Shown here: one piece after another, positions 34,089-44,894 of the stretch
Layout of the letters: the number at the start of each line of letters is the position of its first letter
Numbering within the stretch: the first letter of the stretch is position 1
Assembly: GCA_018894105.1 (NCBI GenBank)
Contig: CM032120.1
Location: forward strand, 30,154,710-30,218,709
Direction: 5' to 3'
Source: Jacaranda mimosifolia
Taxonomy: Eukaryota; Streptophyta; Magnoliopsida; Lamiales; Bignoniaceae
DNA: 64,000 nt
Made by a program: the position numbers and the translations under genes
Notes under the pieces: generated by a model
Databases searched by the model: none
What the model saw: the letters and a program-made list of their open reading frames with translations, nothing else
Told to the model about the DNA's origin: nothing

Positions 34089-35896
34089 GGGTAAATTGCA
34101 CAGCGCCCCTCTGTGATATTCGCAATTGGTTCATAACCCCATGTGAAATAGAAATTGGCAAAAAAAACCCTTGTGTTTAATTGAAAGTTGCTCACCTGAC
34201 CCAACGGCCTTTTGCTTCTTGTTTGATGTCTATTGAGTAGTAAAAATACAAAATTGCCCTTAACTAAAATTGAAATTTAAATAATATTTACTTATATAAT
34301 TTTTTAATTATTTTTTGTCCATTTCAACTTAAATAATATTTAATATTTATAAAAAGGATATATAATATGTTTATATTTATACTTAAATATATAATATGTA
34401 TACATGTATAAGTTTATGTATAAATGTATACACATGTATTTTTTATTTATATATAATATATAAATTATTTTATTTATTCCAAATTAAAGAATGTCTAATA
34501 TTTAAAATAGTATATATAATATAGTTTTTATTTACACTTATATAATATACATATATAATTTTTTTAATTCTTTTAAAATTAAACAATATTTAATATTTTA
34601 AAAAAAGGATATATATAATATGTTTCTATTTATACTTATATATATATAATATGTATACATATATAAGTTTATGCATAATAATTTTAAAAAAGTATATATA
34701 ATATAGTTTTTATACACTTATATAATATATGTACATGTATAAATTTATCTATAAAGATATTATATATTATTTATTTATACATATCATATATATCCATATA
34801 TCAATTTTCTTTAATTCTTTTAAAATTAAATAATATATAATATTTATAAAAATATAATATATTTTTTATTTATAGTTACATATAAAATATATGTACATCT
34901 ATAAATATATTTTTACCAAAAAAATCATATATTTTTTATTTATACATAATATATACATATGTACATCTATAAATACAAAAATATATTTTTTTCACCAAAA
35001 AAATATATATATAAATTTTCTTCATTTCAAATTAAATAATACTTATTTTGTAAAAATATATAATATATTTTATATTTATATTTATATACATATAGTATAC
35101 ATATTTATAAATTTATATATATGTTATATATAATTATTTATATATAAATAATTATCTATAACATATATAATATAATATCCTACACCCACCCACGCCCCCA
35201 TCCCGCACCCCTCATTCCTCAACCTCAACAGGCTGCCATGGCAGCGGTGCATAGTGGCCGGATCTGGCTGGGCCTGGTCAGATACGGCCACCTTTTTCTT
35301 TTTTTTTTTGCTCCGGCAGCTCGGCGGGGTTCGGCAGCTGACTAGACGCCAAACTCCCGTCGAGCTACCGGGCATGGCAGCCATGGCGGCCGGTGGGGTG
35401 GGACCCCAATCCCGCCCCTATGCACGTGACAGCCATGGCCGCTGCATTTGATGTTGCCATGGCCGTCACACGAAGCCATGGCAGCCGTTGGCTGCTGCGT
35501 CCGCCGGGGGGGGGGGGGGGGCGAGGGGAAGGAAGGGTGAAGGGGGTGGGTTTGGGGGTTGGGAATAATAATATATTATACATATATCTATTATATTATA
35601 TATATAATAATATATTATTTATTTCTTTTATATTTTTAAAGATATTATATTATTTAATTTGAACCGTTATTTTTTTGAAAAAAATCAAACGGTTGATAAG
35701 TAAGGGCAAGATCGTCTTTTTATACATAGAAATGCACACCAAATCGTGCACACCGCGCGTGAATGACACCAACCTTCTGAGGGGTGCTCATTGCATGATG
35801 TTAGAAAACATAGGGGTTTTTTTTTGCCAATTTCTATTTCACAGGGGGTTATGAATCAATTGCAAATATCACAGGAGGGCGCTGTGCAATTAACTG
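34089..35896. mobile_element. MULE 5: non-autonomous MULE with long inverted ends and a GC-rich core
   Basis: The left end (GGGTAAATTGCACAGCGCCC) and the right end read on the other strand (CAGTTAATTGCACAGCGCCC) continue to match for about 90 bp through TTCATAACCCC, TGTGAAATAGAAATTGGC and an A run. A perfect 9-bp duplication TTATTAATT lies at 34,080-34,088 and 35,897-35,905. The interior to 35,175 is almost pure A/T with TATATA-type repeats. Then a GC-rich island occupies 35,176-35,560. There is no transposase. The structure fits a Pack-MULE-like or simple non-autonomous element. Confidence 0.9.
35176..35560. other. GC-rich island inside MULE 5
   Basis: About 385 bp of high G+C sequence with sharp borders to A/T-rich DNA. 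It holds five perfect copies of the palindrome GCCATGGC (near 35,235, 35,381, 35,432, 35,456 and 35,475), a TTTTTTTTTT run at 35,300 and a 16-G run at 35,506-35,521. Several overlapping open stretches exist on both strands because of composition; none shows a recognisable domain. It could be a captured host fragment, as in Pack-MULEs, or an expanded GC repeat. Confidence 0.7.
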
Positions 35897-36054
35897 TTAT
35901 TAATTTAATAAAAGATCATATTATACGTCCTAAAAACTTGCAAGAAAATTTCACGCGTAATACCCTAAAATTTTAAGATTAAAAGGACCCGTTATATTAT
36001 TTCTTTTGCAAGGAAAAGAGTTCCTGATGGCCCAACTATTTACACTGGCAAAAT

Positions 36055-36220
36055 TAGTGATGTAAATGAGATGAGACGATTCGCGAAAAGTTCGAGCCCA
36101 TCAGTCAAATGAGCCGAGTCAAGCTCAATAATATTTAGCTCGAAAAGCTTGCGAGCCTAAACAAACTTTTTTATACTTTGTATGTATAGTTATATATAAT
36201 AAAGTCCATAAAGATAAGTA

Positions 36221-36269
<49 letters not shown>

Positions 36270-36496
36270 TTTTGTTTGTTATTTTTAGAAAAATAACAAT
36301 TTTTTTTTTAAATTTATAATTATATATTTTATTTTGAGTCTAAATGAACTCGAACTAATTCAAACCTATATGAGCTCGAGTTTGTCCGAACTTATTCGAA
36401 TGGAGCTTGATAAGGCTCGCCCGAGCCTTCGTCTATTCAAGAAGTCGAGTTTGAACTTATTAGATTTGAACTCTACTCGATCCGTTTATACACCTA
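36055..36496. mobile_element. Non-autonomous hAT-type element, copy 3
   Basis: It starts TAGTGATGTAAATGAGATGA and ends CCGTTTATACACCTA. The 8-bp duplication GGCAAAAT is perfect at 36,047-36,054 and 36,497-36,504. Inside are subterminal CGAGC- and CTCGAA-type words on both sides, as in copy 1, and an (AAT)n microsatellite at 36,221-36,268. No coding capacity. Confidence 0.85.
36221..36268. repeat. (AAT)n microsatellite
   Basis: About sixteen perfect AAT units inside the hAT-type element copy 3. Confidence 0.95.
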
Positions 36497-36659
36497 GGCA
36501 AAATCGTAGTTGCCGGGTGCACTCAAGTAAATGTCCTGCGGTCAAGAAATGGAGGACATGAGTATGACTCAAATTGATCACCAAGTAAAAGAAGAAAGTG
36601 ACAAAATCACATATGGGTTACAGTCTTACAGATAGCATATCCACAAGGTTAACCGCCTT

Positions 36660-37897
36660 TAGGAATGGCAATAGGTTCAGATTTCCAATGAGTTCGAAAG
36701 TATAAAAAGATTTGGGTGGATCTCGGTTCTAATTTTCAAATTTAAATTTGCTTCAAACTCGCTTCACTAAAATATTATATATATATATATATATATATAT
36801 TAATTTTATTTATTATGAGTATATTTATACGACATGCATTCTATATATTTGAAAAATATGTAGTTACATACATATTTTATATAAAAATAAGGGCAAATGT
36901 CATAAATGATCCCTAAAGTTTTAGTTTAGAATCACTTTAGTCCTCAAACTTTAAAACTACCTTTTTTAGTCCTTAAAGTTTGGATTTAGTTTCAATCTAG
37001 TCCCTAAGTCAACTTTCCGACAACTTCTTAATGGCAAAATTGTCAATTTATAGTTGTATGTTTTACTTTAGTCCCTGTATAAGATTTTATGTTCCAATTT
37101 AGTCCCTATGTTACATTTTTTCTTTTTCTTTTTTTCTTTTTATAAATATATGTGCATGTGTATATATATAATTGATACTAATATTATTATTAACATTAAA
37201 TAATATATTATTGTATATTAATATCATTTGTGATACTATTTAATTAATAATATTAATTGTATGATTAGTGATATATTAACAAATAAAGTAAGATAGGGAC
37301 TAAATTGGAACATAAAATCTTATATAGGGACTAAAGTGGAACATAAAACCTTATAGAGGGACTAAAGTGAAATATAAAACCAAATTGACAATTTTGCCCT
37401 TAAAAAGTTGCCGAAAAGTTGACTTAGGGACTAGATTGAAACTAAATCCAAACGTTAGGGACTAAAAAAGAAAGTTTTAAAGTTTGAGGACTAAAGTGAT
37501 TCTAAACTAAAACTTTAGGGACCATTTATGACATTATCCCTAAAAATAATAATATTATCATCACAAATAACTTACAAATTGAATATGCATATCTAAGTGG
37601 CAATAATTTTGCAATCTATAATTTTTTCAGAACAAAAATATGCATATATAAATATTTAAACAATTAATTCTTTTTTAATAATACTATTTCTTTTATTTAG
37701 AAAGTTATGATGGTATTATTTTTTTAAAAATAAATTTTAATTTTTTTTAAACGTACAAAAATGAATTCGATGGATCTAACAAGTATAACCCATTAAAATT
37801 TGAATTCGGGATGGGATGAATTTTGGGTCCTAAAAAATTTTAGTGGACGAATCCCAAATTTTGATAAACCCATCTCAAACCCCCGTTACCATCCCTA
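36660..37897. mobile_element. hAT-type MITE interrupted by a MULE-MITE
   Basis: The left end TAGGAATGGCAATAGGTTCA and the right end GTTACCATCCCTA form the TAGGGATGGCAACGGG-type ends common in plant hAT elements. The flanks are ACCGCCTT (36,652-36,659) and ATCGTCTT (37,898-37,905), an 8-bp duplication with two C-to-T changes. The MULE-MITE at 36,891-37,540 plus its duplicated 9 bp was inserted later, leaving about 580 bp for the original element. Confidence 0.75.
36891..37540 (+). mobile_element. Fold-back MULE-MITE, copy A
   Basis: It starts GGGCAAATGTCATAAATGAT and ends TTATGACATTATCCC. The arms, about 240 bp each, are inverted copies with phrases such as CACTTTAGTCC and TTTAGTCCCTA repeated inside. 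The perfect 9-bp duplication TAAAAATAA sits at 36,882-36,890 and 37,541-37,549, so a Mutator-type transposase moved it. The centre of about 170 bp is A/T-rich. No coding capacity. Copy B lies 0.9 kb downstream in the opposite orientation. Confidence 0.9.
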
Positions 37898-37905
37898 ATC
37901 GTCTT

Positions 37906-38284
37906 ACTAGTACCCAAGAATTTACCTTGGATTGAAGATTAATTTATTTTCCGTGGAACTATAAGAGAGCGCATGAAAATGGCATCCAAGACTTCTCGTT
38001 ATCCAAGTGGAAAAGGGCCAAAAGCAAAAGCGAAAGGGCAAAGAGATGAAATGTGGGTCAGACTCTATAAGTCTATTCAAGTCTACAAACATCTTGTTGC
38101 CCTTTACTGTACTATTCGTCCTCCTCTTCAATGCCGCTAAATTCTTATACTCCAAACTGTTGCTGTGACAGCCGTGCTGGGATCATGTTCCAATGTGACT
38201 TCCAATTTGTGAGATGCCCACTTCATCCCCTCCCCTCCCCTCCACTTGTTCTATTCTCTCCTTGGGGGCCTGAACTAAGCACTT
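37906..38284. other. Stretch without a recognised gene
   Basis: Less AT-rich than its surroundings. A minus-strand open stretch at 37,922-38,155 (77 codons, with FCFWPFSTWITRSLGCHF) has no recognisable domain and no visible splice context. A host exon fragment is possible but not supported. Confidence 0.3.
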
Positions 38285-38329
38285 TGAATCTTCTATTTTA
38301 TTTTATATTTCATCTTCTATTCCAATTTA

Positions 38330-39374
38330 GTGGGTGTTTGACTAAACTTATTTAAAATATTTTATAAGCTCTTATACCTTATAAGATATTTTTGGAGTTT
38401 ATAAAATATTAGATCTTATTTTTAAAATAAGCTGTTGAAATATTTGGATAAAATAAAATGTTAATAAGGGATAATGTCATAAATGGTCCCTAAAGTTTTA
38501 GTTTAGAATCACTTTAGTCTTCAAACTTTAAAACTTCCTCTTTAAGTCCATAACATTTGGATTTAGTTTCAATCTAGTCCCTAAGTCAACTTTCCGGCAA
38601 CTTTTTAAGGGCAAAATTGTCAATTTAGTTTTATATTTCACTTTAGTCCCTATATAAGGTTTTATGTTTCACTTTAGTCCCTATATAAGATTTTATGTTT
38701 CAATTTAGTCCCTATCTTACTTTATTTGTTAATATATCACTAATCATACAATTAATATTATTAATTATAATAGTATCACAAATGATATTAATATACAATA
38801 ATATATTATTTAATGTTAATAATAATATTAGTATCAATTATATATATACACATGCACATATATTTATAAAAGAAAAAAAGTAACATAGGGACTAAATTGG
38901 AATATAAAATCTTATACAGGGACTAAAGTGAAATATAAAACCTTATATAGGGACTAAAGTGAAACATACAACTATAAATTGACAATTTTACCCTTAAAAA
39001 GTTACCGAAAAGTTGACTTAGGGACTAGATTGAAACTAAATCCAAACTTTAGGGACTAAAAAAGGAAGTTTTAAAGTTTGAGGACTCAAGTGATTCTAAA
39101 CTAAAACTTTAGAGACCATTTATGACATTTGCCCATGTTAATAATGACAATTTTGTAATTAAGATGGTTAAAAATAAAAGAGCTTGTTAAGATCTTAAAA
39201 ATAAGTTAGGGTCTCCTTACTTTTTTTAAAAGAGCTTATAAGCTCCTAGCATCTTATTTTAGGATCTTATAAGCTCTTTTCTAAGAAAAATTACCACACT
39301 TTTTATCAACTTATAAGCTCTTAAATATCTTATAAGATATTTTGTAGAGCTTATAAGCTCTCGCAAACACCCTC
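38330..39374. mobile_element. PIF/Tourist-like MITE interrupted by MULE-MITE copy B
   Basis: It starts GTGGGTGTTTGACTAAAC and ends GCAAACACCCTC; TTA flanks both sides (38,327-38,329 and 39,375-39,377), the usual PIF/Harbinger target. Outside the nested element the sequence is CTTATAAG-rich and matches the MITE at 139-495. The nested element accounts for 677 bp including its duplication, leaving about 370 bp. Confidence 0.75.
38468..39134 (-). mobile_element. Fold-back MULE-MITE, copy B
   Basis: Same family as copy A with arms GGGATAATGTCATAAATGG and TTATGACATTTGCCC. The A/T-rich centre (TTTGTTAATATATCACTAAT then ACATGCACATATATTT) is the reverse complement of the centre of copy A, so the copies are inverted to each other. 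The duplication is ATGTTAATAA at 38,458-38,467 and 39,135-39,144 (9 or 10 bp). It splits the PIF/Tourist-like MITE. Confidence 0.9.
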
Positions 39375-39549
39375 TTAATGTATATATGCCAAGTGTACAT
39401 AATTCTCAATCAATTATTTTTATAACAAAATATTTAATACACATGTCATATATTCATGCAATAGAATAGGAGATGAAAATAAATTAAAATAAAGGATCTA
39501 AACCGTGGACTAAGGGCTTTGCCGTATGATGGGGTTTACAAATAAAATA

Positions 39550-40592
39550 GGGTTAAATTCATTTTACCCCCCTGTACTATCAAAACCTTCAAATACTCCC
39601 CTCAAGGGGTGTCAAATACCCCCATATACTACCAAAAGTCTTCAAATACTCCCCTCAAAGTCATCTGTTGTTAGAAAAATAGTTGATGGTATCAAAACTC
39701 TACAGTAAATTACTGATTTAACCTAAAAAAATAACAAAATAGCATAAAAACTTAGGATACGTGGCTTTTTTTTTCTTCTGTGTAGACAAATCTAGACTTA
39801 GCACCCGTACTATCAAAACCTTTAAATACCCCACTTAAACTTCTTTGCCGTTAGAAAAGTAACAGTTGTTTGGCTGATGTAGAACTAAAATTATTATCTC
39901 TTTATACATATGATCATTGAAAATTTTTATGTCCAAAATATCCGTGTGATTTACTATATAGTGCTCAAGTTTCTTACTTCAATTTTGTTACTTTCATTTT
40001 AGGACTTAGAGCATCATCTTACTCCTAATCCAACAAAATTGTTAAATCATTTCATTTTTTTTTTAAAGAATATTAAACAACTTCATTTTAATACAGAACA
40101 TGTGGGACCAACAAAACAGAGACTGCTTATGCAAAAAAAATACAGTGGACCATTATACGTATTTCTATTTCATAACTATTTATCTAAAAAAATTTCCAAA
40201 TTTGTATTCGTTTTGGGATTTAAAAAATGTATAATAATATGTAGGGTTTTGTTATATTTCACTTATAATTTATCATTACTTTGTAAAAAAAATGCCACGT
40301 ATTCCAAATTTTTATGCTATTAAGTTATTTTCTAAAGTTAAATTAGTGTAGAGTATGATACCGCCAGCTATTTTACTAACAACAAATTACTTTGAGGGAT
40401 GTATTTGAAGATTTTTGGTTGTATAGGAGGGGTATTTGAAGATTTTTGGTAGTACAAGGGAGTATTTGAAGATTTTCAATAGGACAAGGGGGTATTTGAC
40501 AGCACTTAAGGGGAGTATTTGAAGGTTTTGACAGTATATGGGGGTATTTGATACATACCCTATAGTACAAGGAGGCAAAATGAATTTTACCC
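39550..40592. mobile_element. MULE 6: non-autonomous MULE with repeat-rich inverted ends
   Basis: The left end GGGTTAAATTCATTTTACCC matches the right end on the other strand, GGGTAAAATTCATTTTGCC, and both continue with repeated TTCAAATACTCCCCTCAA and AAATACCCCCATATACT phrases. The duplication AATAAAATA is perfect at 39,541-39,549 and 40,593-40,601. The 'CAAATACCCC' wording resembles the ends of MULE 1. The interior shows no transposase; the open stretch 40,039-40,323 is A/T-rich with no domain I recognise. Confidence 0.9.
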
Positions 40593-41036
40593 AATAAAAT
40601 ATGTGGTAAAAGATTTAACTTTTTTATTTATATAGACAAAAAGGAAGGGATAGCAATACAGAGCAAATTAACACTTTTTGGATGTAATTATAAAAGTTTG
40701 ATTATTATATAATAGTGGAAATGATTTTTTGCTTATTCAACTTTTCTATCTCCGTTGGCTCATGTTAACTTGTAAGTTCTAATAGGATGGCAATACCGTA
40801 CTGCGGCGTGGAGTCCTTCAAGTTAGTGCCATGGATGATGTATCAATTCATCTATGTGATCAATTCAGTCCCTTTTCTTTGTTTAGCTTTTCTCTCTTTC
40901 ACTTCATTGCTTAAGTTTATTGTTCGGACAAGTAGTTGAGTTTCGGTAGAAATCTTGCCTCTGTGATAAGTTTTTTCTCTCGTCTTATCTCTTGGTAAGT
41001 TTTTCTCCATAGTCCTATTTCGTTTCTCATCATCTT

Positions 41037-41940
41037 AATGGATCAACTGGGGATCAATACACGAGGGTGGAGGAGGAAGAAGAAGGGGTAATTTTTCAGA
41101 AGATTAGGAGGAGAATAATATTCAATAAATTTTTGCTTGGTCGGCCGTCTCCTAACGATCAAACACATAAACTTCATGGCTTTTCAGAACATTATGGCAG
41201 CTATTTGGCAACCAGTTAAAGGAGTCAGAATTAAGAAGTTGAATAAAACTACTTATCTCTTTCAGTTTTTACATGTCCTAGACATACAGCGAATTCTTTC
41301 GGGAGGTTCTTGGACTTTTGATCAACATCTTCTGATCTTAAAGCAAGTTTTACTGAGAGAACAGACGTAAAACATACCACTCACACATATTAGTATATGG
41401 ATCCAAGTATACGATCTGCCGGTAAGTTTTACTTCAGAGAATATGTGCAAAAACATTGAAAATTATATTGGTACGTATATTGAATCTGATTCAAATAATT
41501 TTGATGGCGTGTGGAAACTATTTATGAGAATTCGGGTGTCTATACATGTTAGTATTCCATTAAAGAGGCACATGAAGATGAAGAAATAGGGTGAAGAATA
41601 GTTCTAATTGAATTCAATTTAAATATGAAAGACTTCCCATTTTTTTTTTTTTTTTTGGTGGGGTACTTGGTCATACTGAAAAGTTTTGTGTAAAACTTTA
41701 TGATTGTGAGCACAACCCATTTGAATTTGCATATGATAATTGGATGAGAGCCCCTAGAAGGCGACAACAAATAGGAATTGGTCAAAAATGGCTTTGGTAC
41801 TCAGCTCCGGTGGAGAAGCAAGTAGAGAATGGTGGGAAAAAGGAAAGAATGCCAAACGAAGAAGGAAATTTGATCCTTCCACAATATCAGGGATCTTCCA
41901 AAAATTATGGGATTCAAGGGGAAAGTTTAAGATGATATCA
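41037..41940 (+). pseudogene. LINE 2 ORF1 remnant (DUF4283 protein)
   Basis: ATG 41,037 begins MDQLGINTRG. The frame is soon broken, then 41,129-41,370 reads CLVGRLLTIKHINFMAFQNI and GVRIKKLNKTTYLFQF with GGSWTFDQHLLILK, the classic DUF4283 domain of plant LINE ORF1. It continues ISIWIQVYDLPVSF to a decayed knuckle region near 41,650-41,720 (GVLGHTEKFCVKLY, matching the end of a zf-CCHC_4 motif, with its first Cys lost beside a T run). The protein would bind LINE RNA. Several stops make it non-functional. Confidence 0.8.
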
Positions 41941-42329
41941 AGGAATTGGAATCAAAGTTGAAAAAGGTGTGCTCTTCAGGCAGAAACGAGACGAGGAAAG
42001 GAGAACGTGATAATAATTAATGACTCAATAAAAAGGCGGATGGAAGAGGGACTTGTTGATTGCTTAATGGATGAGGAATATTATAATGGCCTAATTATGG
42101 ATGATAGTGCTGAGCCAAAAAACTGGTTAGTGATGGGTCCTGGGTTTTAGGCCCACCAGGCCCAATAAGTACATGAAGTTGGATTTCTCGTGGGCTTGAG
42201 AACCCATGGACAATTTAAGTATTAAAGGACTTAGTCAAGTCCAAGTAGCCAAAATTCTTGTTTCTTATGGAAACTACATTGAATCAAACCCAAGCAGAAA
42301 AAATCAGAGCCTAATTATTATCTTATGAG

Positions 42330-44894
42330 GAATGTTTAGTTGTGGATAGTGTTAGTGGAGGAATTGCATTATTTTGGCAGAAAGAAAATGTGGCATATGT
42401 ACTAAGGTACTCTTGCAACTTTATAGATATTGAAACCAATGTCGAGAGAATGCAAATAATGGCATTTGACGAATTTCAACGGTTTTCTAGAATGATCAAA
42501 ATGTCGAGAGCCTGGGGAGATGCTTTATCTACTTAAAGTGAAACCAAACCTATCTTGGTGCTGTATAGGAGATTTTAATAACTTGCTCTCTTCGTTGAAA
42601 AAGAATGGTAGATGCCCCCATCCTCCGTTGCTTTACGTTGGTTTCAAAAAGGTAGTTAACATATGTGGTCTTTGAGAGGTTGAGATGCACGGCCATCCAT
42701 TTACCTGGGAAAGAGGCCGAGGTTTGGATCATTTTGTTGAAGAAAAATTAGATTAAGCCTTGGTTTAAAGAAAGGTTGGATAATTGCAGGAGTAGAATGA
42801 GATGTTATAAAGCAAGGCAGGATGAATTATCTCGTCAGAGATTTTCGCAAGCCCAGAAAGAAATTTTGTTTGTTCTATAGCAACAGGAGGATTTTTGGGG
42901 CAACGTGCAAAACAACACTGGCTTCAGAGGGATTCAAAGTCCCGTTTCTTCCATGAAAAGGCGTCAACTCAAAAGGAGAAAAATGCTATCAGCCAATTGA
43001 GAGATAATGAAGGAGTTTGGAGAAAATGGCAGATTGGAATTGATGAGGTAATGGGCAGATATTTTACTGATCCTTTTTCCTCAAGTAATTGTGATTGTTC
43101 TTTAGTTTTAAACTTTGTTAATTGTAAGACTGCAAACAATAAAAAATGAGGAATTGATTTCGGGGTTCAGTTCGATAGAGGTTTAAGGAACATTATTCTT
43201 GATGCATCCAGATAAATCCCTGATCCAGATGGTAAGAACCCGACCTTTTATCAGAATTTTTGGTCAATGATTAGTACTGATGTAACTGAGCTTTGTCTTG
43301 ATTATCTCAATAATGTTTACATTTCGAAGGGCTTAAATGATGCGAACATTTGATTGATCCCAAAAAAGAAAAAATCCTGAAACTATATTAGATCTTTGCC
43401 CGATTGCATTATGCAATGTTCTATATAAAGTGATCTCCAAAGTTGTGGCAACTAGGCTTAAAAAGGTGTTGTCTTTTATTATTTCGAAAAACTAAAGTGC
43501 ATTCGTGCCAGAGAGGCTGATTACTGGCAATATTTTGATAGCATTTTAGGTAATACGCTACTTGAAAAGGAAAACCCAAGAAATGTGTGGAGTGGCCGCT
43601 CTTAAGATCGATAAGAATATGATAGAATTGAATGAGCCTTCTTTAGGGGAACAATGGAGAAGATAGGTTTCCATAAAAAATTTGCAAATATGATCATGGC
43701 TTGTGTGACTTCTGTGAATTATAAAGTGGTGCATAATAGTCATAAGATTGAGCTAATTATTCCAGAAAGAGGCTTGATGCAAGGACACCCCTATCACCTT
43801 ACTTGTTCATCCTGTATGTGCAGAAGTCTGTCTTCTTTACTCTTGAAAATAGAATCTCAAGGATGGCTTCACAGGTGCAAAATTGCAAGGAGAGCTCTAA
43901 TAATCACCCATCTTTCTTTCACAGATGACAGTCTGTTATTTTTCCGAACAACCATGGAGGAATGGCAAGTCATTATGGAATGTCTACAAGAGTATGAAAA
44001 AGTTTCAGGCCAGGTAATAAATTTTCAGAATTTTGCTGTGTATTTTAGCTCTATTACTTCTACAGAAATTAGAAATAATAACTATGCGATTTTAAATACT
44101 AATGGCTTGGGAGAGCAAACCAAATACTTGGGATTATCCTCCATGATAGGAAGAAAGAAGAAGGAAATCTTCAAATTTGTGAATGACAAGGTGTGAGAAA
44201 GAATGCGAGGATGGAACAAAAGATTTCTTTATAAGGCCGGCAAGAAGATTTTAATCAAGACTGTTGCACAATCTATCCTAAATTACGTGATGGGTGTGTT
44301 CCTTCTTCGTTCTAATCTATGTAACGAAATTCAAAGGTTGATAAATGCATATTACTGAAGATCAAATCAAAGTAATTCTAAGGGAATAAGATGGATGAAA
44401 TGGGATAGATTATGCTTATCTAGAGATAAAAATGGCTTAGGATTCATAAAGATCAAGGAATCTAACGTAGCTCTATTAGGTAAGCAAGCATGGAGACAGA
44501 CTACTAAATCTGAATCAATAGTTGCAAAAATTTTCCAAGCTAGGTACTATTCAGCTAAATATTTTCTTGAAACAAAACTAGGGTCAAACCCTAGCTTCAT
44601 CAGGAGGAGTATCCTGTCAGCTCAATCCTTTATCAAGCAAGGAAGTGTGTACAAAATGAGAAGTGGGGAATTGATTACCTTTGGCAAGGATTCTTGGTTG
44701 ATGATTTGGAAATTCTTATATTTCTTCTTCTCTAAATCAGAAAATTAAACAAATGAAAGTTAGTTCCTTAATGACCCCAAGGAGTAAATATTAGAATGCT
44801 AGCTTGATTTATTCCCTTTTTAATGGGAGACACGCCAGCCTAAGCTTAAGCATTGGGTTAAGCTATAAAAAAGAGTCAGATTGTTTGATATGGA
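42330..44894 (+). pseudogene. LINE 2 ORF2 remnant, endonuclease and reverse transcriptase part
   Basis: Endonuclease traces include SGGIALFWQKENVAYVLRYS near 42,350-42,410 and GDFNNLLS-like sequence near 42,570. A segment near 42,740 appears deleted. Reverse transcriptase begins with IPDPDGKNPTFYQNFW near 43,215-43,265, and 43,654-44,196 gives a long open piece with MEKIGFHKKFANMIMACV, RGLMQGHP, LSFTDDSLLFF (an FTDD in place of the usual FADD) and QTKYLGL. The next open piece, 44,395-44,748, has NGLGFIKIKESNVALLGKQ, typical of the region after RT. The zinc-binding RVT domain is cut at 44,894 by the CACTA element. Frameshifts and stops are frequent. Confidence 0.85.

Larger units (their letters stand above)
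38285..39505. repeat. Older short repeat split by a PIF/Tourist-like MITE
   Basis: The left piece (to about 38,329, TTTCATCTTCTATTCCAATT) and the right piece (from 39,375, TCTCAATCAATTATTTTTAT, then ACACATGTCATATATTCATG) join to a sequence that matches 56,035-56,205 on the opposite strand, which lacks the insertion. The repeat is about 170 bp, starts and ends with CTCTATT-like inverted ends, and is probably a MITE. The uninterrupted relative acts as an empty-site control for the insertion. Confidence 0.65.

Noticed and set aside
34891..35133. Ile/Tyr-rich open stretch of 80 codons
   Set aside because: Pure product of TATA-type A/T repeats.
35254..35662. Several GC-rich open stretches in MULE 5
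   Set aside because: Three frames on both strands are open at once, driven by composition and a poly-G run; no domain or splice context.
37922..38155. Possible host exon on the minus strand
   Set aside because: No recognisable domain, no clear splice sites and flanked by MITEs; kept only as an unassigned stretch.
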